Shown here piece by piece: positions 7,770 to 10,835 of a stretch of 10,835 bases of DNA (position 1 is its first letter; every line of letters starts with the position of its first letter). Source of the DNA: Ochromonadaceae sp. CCMP2298 (Eukaryota; Sar; Synurophyceae; Ochromonadales; Ochromonadaceae); the NCBI GenBank assembly GCA_026770595.1, contig MU634672.1, positions 1-10,835 of the forward strand, read 5' to 3'. The position numbers and the translations under genes are program-made. The notes below the pieces were generated by a model, which saw nothing but the letters and a program-made list of their open reading frames with translations, made no database searches and was not told the DNA's origin.

Positions 7770-9252
7770 ATGTCGTTCGAGGTAACCTACTAGCCGCACT
7801 CCGCAGACCTTCCTGCTGCGCGAACCTCACTCTCAATGCCGTCGTTTTCCACCTCCCACACATGTTCTAGGTTCATCGTGAGCCACTGTACCGCCGGTAC
7901 TACGCGTCGGCCTGCTCCCCGGCGTGCTGCTACACAATCCTCTTCGGCTTTGTACTGCTTTTTCTTCCTCTGATTATTTCGTACAACTCGTCATGTAAGA
8001 TCATCCACGATTCCCGACATCTCCTTCACTGTTACCTATCTTAACATTTCTCCCGTTACCTTCTTGAACAGCGTTCTGGCTCAAAGAAGACGTGCTATAC
8101 GAGCAGCCGAAAGTGAACTACCGTTATCAGTCCATTATACAGCTCCACGGAACGAGGTCAGTGGGGTTCAAAAACGATACTCATGCGATGAAATGCCAAC
8201 GCTTTGGTTTATATCCTCATCTAACCACTGTTCTCTGTTTCCTCCCTCAGCAATGGCGCACCCTTGAATATATTCTACAGCACCTCGCCGACGATAAACA
8301 AACTAAATGCGGCGCGACTGCGGATCCCTCTCTTCCAGAGCGCAGAGCTGGACGATAATCGCGACGGATACACGGATCGCATCGAGATAGGCATACAGAT
8401 GCCGCTGGCACCGACGGAGAGCGTGCTGGGCTTCACTGCGCTGGTCTACTGCAATGTGCAGCTGGACTCAAAGGCGCGGTACCTGTTCGACGCCGCCGCG
8501 TACGCCAACTACGAGAGCATGGCCGCTATGGAGCAGCTGGACCTCGACGGCGACCTGATCTTCCGGCAAACCTGGCCACTGGTGGTGAAGGGGGGCTTCC
8601 GCGCGCCCTATGAGTCAGACCCACTGCTGGAGCTGACGACGGGCACCTCTGCAGACACGGCCTCCATCAGCTCCGTCATGCGCCGCTACAACGCGCGCAA
8701 CTACACCATGGTCTACACACCCAACTACGCCAACGTGCAGCGCAGGGCCTCCTGGGTGCCCACGGACCACTCGAGCGTTCCCTACTTCAACGCCTCCATG
8801 GTCATCCGAGTCCCCTTCCAGCCAGTCAGGTGCGCATGCGAAAACGCAGACAACCCTACAACATCGTAGATCCTCCAACCCCCCCACTTGAGTGGGCTGG
8901 GATGGTCAGCCGCCCTCTCTTATCCTCTAACCCTCCTTATCTTTTCTGTCTCATGCCTTATCTCTGATCTCTTACGCCGAATACAATCCCTAGGTTCACC
9001 CCGCCCGTCTCCACTGTCCTGAAGAACGCCTGGATCCAGTACATCTCCTTCTTCATTGTCGTGGCCTTCTGCCTCTTCCGGTTAAACTCGTTCGTCTTCG
9101 GACACAAGGTGAGTGCGGCAGCAAGCTTCATCGATTGTGCAGTGGTTTGACATTCCTTCTACTCTCTCTCCTTGCACCCACCTCTCTCTCATTTCTCGCA
9201 GCTGCTGCACACGTACGCTGCGTCCGACATCGTCTACGAAAAAATGGACTGA
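7770..9252 (+). CDS. TMEM231: TMEM231, ciliary transition-zone membrane protein (B9/MKS complex)
   Basis: Six exons: 7770-7781, 7871-7994, 8072-8156, 8251-8829, 8994-9108 and 9202-9252. Phases are 0, 1, 2, 2, 0, giving 321 residues, close to human TMEM231 (about 316). In animals TMEM231 works with B9D1 and MKS1-type partners in the Meckel/B9 complex that gates protein entry to the cilium. The family pattern is clear: a short N-terminus with PLYRRYY, TM1 at about 24-41, then FWLK...YEQP, and the motif FYSTSPTINKL...RIPL. EDDNRDGYTD-like acidic residues (AELDDNRDGYTDRIEIGIQMPL) follow, then TESVLGF, a long lumenal/extracellular beta-rich domain, and TM2 at about 280-296 (WIQYISFFIVVAFCLF) with a short tail. 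N-glycosylation sequons NYT and NAS lie in the ectodomain. The first exon codes only MSFE. The intron 3 donor GTCAGT is weak, but the join restores GTSNGAPLN in frame. Confidence 0.92.
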
Positions 9253-9441
9253 ATTGCGTTGCACATAAGATTTTTTTCTTCAAGCAATTTGAAGGATGTA
9301 CCATATATATTTTCGCGAGATCTAAACGACGCTCCTGGCTCCCACCCAACTTTCATTTTTGAAGATTACGACACGTACATACTCCGCTTATACCTATGCA
9401 CCGCTTATACCTATACACCGCTTATACCTAAAACACACTAT
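9253..9441. other. Convergent 3' spacer between TMEM231 (+) and P450 (-)
   Basis: Only 189 bp separate the two stop codons. The stretch is AT-rich, has a T-run at about 9270-9279, an ATATATTTT at 9304-9312, and the 17-bp tandem repeat at its right end. It must serve both transcript ends. Confidence 0.6.
9384..9434. repeat. Three tandem 17-bp repeats in a convergent spacer
   Basis: CCGCTTATACCTATGCA (9384), CCGCTTATACCTATACA (9401) and CCGCTTATACCTAAAAC (9418) follow each other without gaps. The first 13 bases are identical in all three copies. They end 8 bp before the stop codon of the P450 gene and lie in its 3' UTR, between the convergent TMEM231 and P450 genes. Confidence 0.9.
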
Positions 9442-10835
9442 TTAAAGTTTAATAGGCACCAGCTGCAAGCTGATCTCCTGCTCCGGTACGAGCAGCGAGC
9501 CGTCCTCCTTGTAGGCGAAGAGGTCGCGAATAGGGCGCAATTCTGCCTCCTTGCTGGGCCGGATCTCGTAGGTAGTAATCAGCGCGCACAGCATTGCTGA
9601 TAGGAAGTTGACAGACATCTCTGATGCTATGCAGGATCTCTCGCCTATCCCGAACATAGGCCAGTGACTCGACTTGCACGCTTGCACCTCCTCGGTAGCG
9701 CTCTCCGCACTACTGCGGAACTCCCTTGCTGCTTTGATACTCACCGGACTCGGCTCAACGCTAGTTCCTACACTGGACTTGGGTTTTGGCTTTAAATGTC
9801 TGCCAAAGATGTAGGTGTTCCAGTCAAGAGTGAGGCCCGGGTGTACGATGAACATGATCGCTTCTTTGTCCAATTGCACAGTCTGTATCCGAATGGGCAT
9901 ATGGGGTGCTGCAACGTTCACGTCGACCACCACGTTCTCGGTGATCTTGCGCGGCGGTCCGATCGCCGCACTGTAGGGGTGCGCCCATGCTAGATAGTTG
10001 ATAGTCTTCTGCATGAGTGAGCCGTACTTGAACTCAGTCTTGCCCCACTCCCCAATCTCCACCCTGCAGTCTGCCCGCAGAGCATCCTGCAATCCAGGCG
10101 ACACAGCCAGGTGGCGCGTCGCCCACTGCAGCAATAGCGGGTAGATCTCCGCACCCCCAATTATGGCAGATACGAGGATGGGCAGAGCTGCCGCGCGCGC
10201 TTCGTCGGAGGCCATGTTGGACTCTGGACAGCGCCTCAGAGCCATCTGCAGGATGCCGCTGATCTGCTGAGCGGAGGTCATCTTGCCCCCCAGTTTCACG
10301 ACCCCTGCGCCACGACTCCCGCGTCGTCGGTACAACGCAGTTACCTCCAGCAGCTCGTCAAGCTCGAAGTCCGTCAGCCACCTCTCCTTAATACCATCAC
10401 CGGAGTTTACGTCGGAGGGTCCGCCGATCAACGTGCCTAGCAGGGCTCGCACGCTGTTGCGGCACACGGCTTCTTGGTCCCACAATCCCACCTTATCCAC
10501 AGCCCCATCTTTGTGGAAGGCCTTCTCCATGGCTGGGTAGGCAGTGCTGACTGAGCTGGAGATACGCGAGGCAGTTGCGCGGCCTGTCACGAACTGGCGC
10601 TGCTTCTTGCGAATAACTTATGTTTAGGAGGAGGAAGACTCTGTGTTAGTATGCAAAACGCCAAACATCTGTAGAGACCGACTCTTACCCGAGCTCTCTC
10701 CAAATCCCTCGTCAGGAAAAGGAACTCTCCGCCAAAAGCCGGCTCCTTCAGCTGCGATCGGCCCGAGCACGCGTCCAGGTTGTAGAGCTTCTCGGCCAAC
10801 GGACCCTCGGCATCGGTGATCCAGTACTGCCGGAT
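9442..10835 (-). CDS. Cytochrome P450, atypical (partial, 5' end outside window)
   Basis: Two exons are visible: 10835-10689 and 10605-9442, joined in phase 0 across an 83-nt intron. They give 436 C-terminal residues; the N-terminus, including any membrane anchor, lies beyond the window edge. The haem-thiolate loop is clear: FGIGERSCIA (FxxGxRxCxG with the last Gly replaced by Ala), cysteine codon at 9633-9631. Other P450 landmarks are a helix-C-like QRQFVTGRAT, an I-helix-like ILVSAIIGGAEIYPLLLQWA followed by SPGLQDALR, a K-helix/beta1-4 region AWAHPYSAAIGPPRKITENV, and a meander YIFGRHLKP. Two canonical elements are missing. The I-helix has GGAEIY where AGxETT is expected, and no E-x-x-R precedes the HP. 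This resembles P450s that isomerise or use peroxides rather than activate O2, but the activity cannot be assigned. The frame is intact, so it is not an obvious pseudogene. Acceptor choice (10605 or 10602) changes one residue. Confidence 0.85.

Noticed and set aside
9259-9600. 113-residue plus-strand open frame over the 17-bp repeats
   Set aside because: It reads through tandem repeats and then antisense to the P450 exon; no protein-like features.
9442-10605. P450 as a pseudogene because of missing motifs
   Set aside because: The 388-codon exon is uninterrupted, the haem loop is intact and splice sites are good, so divergence of function is more likely than decay.
1-10835. Transposon, CRISPR array, tRNA or rRNA gene
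   Set aside because: No terminal repeats with target duplication, transposase-like protein, regularly spaced direct repeats, tRNA B-box with cloverleaf, or rRNA core sequence was found on either strand by eye.

Overview
The window is nuclear DNA from a eukaryote. Every recognisable protein gene except the small-subunit ribosomal protein's main exon is broken by short GT-AG introns (about 80-240 nt), exons are GC-richer than introns, and the proteins are eukaryotic families. One gene encodes a Deg1-type thylakoid-lumen protease whose N-terminus reads as three stacked targeting signals, which points to an alga with a complex (secondary or higher) plastid. Another encodes TMEM231, a ciliary transition-zone protein, which points to a flagellated life stage. 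A flagellated photosynthetic protist of the stramenopile/haptophyte/cryptophyte/alveolate type fits best; I cannot place it more precisely.

Layout, left to right: (1) about 80-760, + strand: the 3' end of an unrecognised gene encoding a C-terminal single membrane anchor with a short cytosolic tail. (2) 911-2671, +: five-exon Deg1/HtrA protease of 453 residues. (3) 5691-3052, -: seven-exon flavin-containing monooxygenase of 546 residues, convergent with the protease. (4) 6250-7173, +: two-exon 40S ribosomal protein SA (uS2) of 273 residues, divergent from the FMO across a 558-bp spacer holding a nested inverted repeat. (5) 7770-9252, +: six-exon TMEM231 of 321 residues with a 4-codon first exon. 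(6) 10835-9442, -: the C-terminal 436 residues of a cytochrome P450 cut by the window edge, convergent with TMEM231.

All exon joins for genes 2-5, and the one internal join of gene 6, keep the reading frame and reconstitute continuous family-like proteins, so these models are strong although they were made by eye. The genes do not form an obvious pathway: plastid protein quality control, N/S-oxygenation, cytosolic translation, cilium gating and an atypical P450 simply sit close together, in a compact genome with two convergent pairs and one divergent pair.

I see no mobile element, CRISPR array, tRNA or rRNA gene, and no evidence for a new multi-gene system. The most unusual item is the P450, which keeps the haem-thiolate loop but appears to lack the ExxR motif and the I-helix threonine. 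Next come the triple-targeted Deg1 with an expanded PDZ hairpin, the nested inverted repeat between the divergent genes, and the simple-sequence arrays filling the FMO introns.
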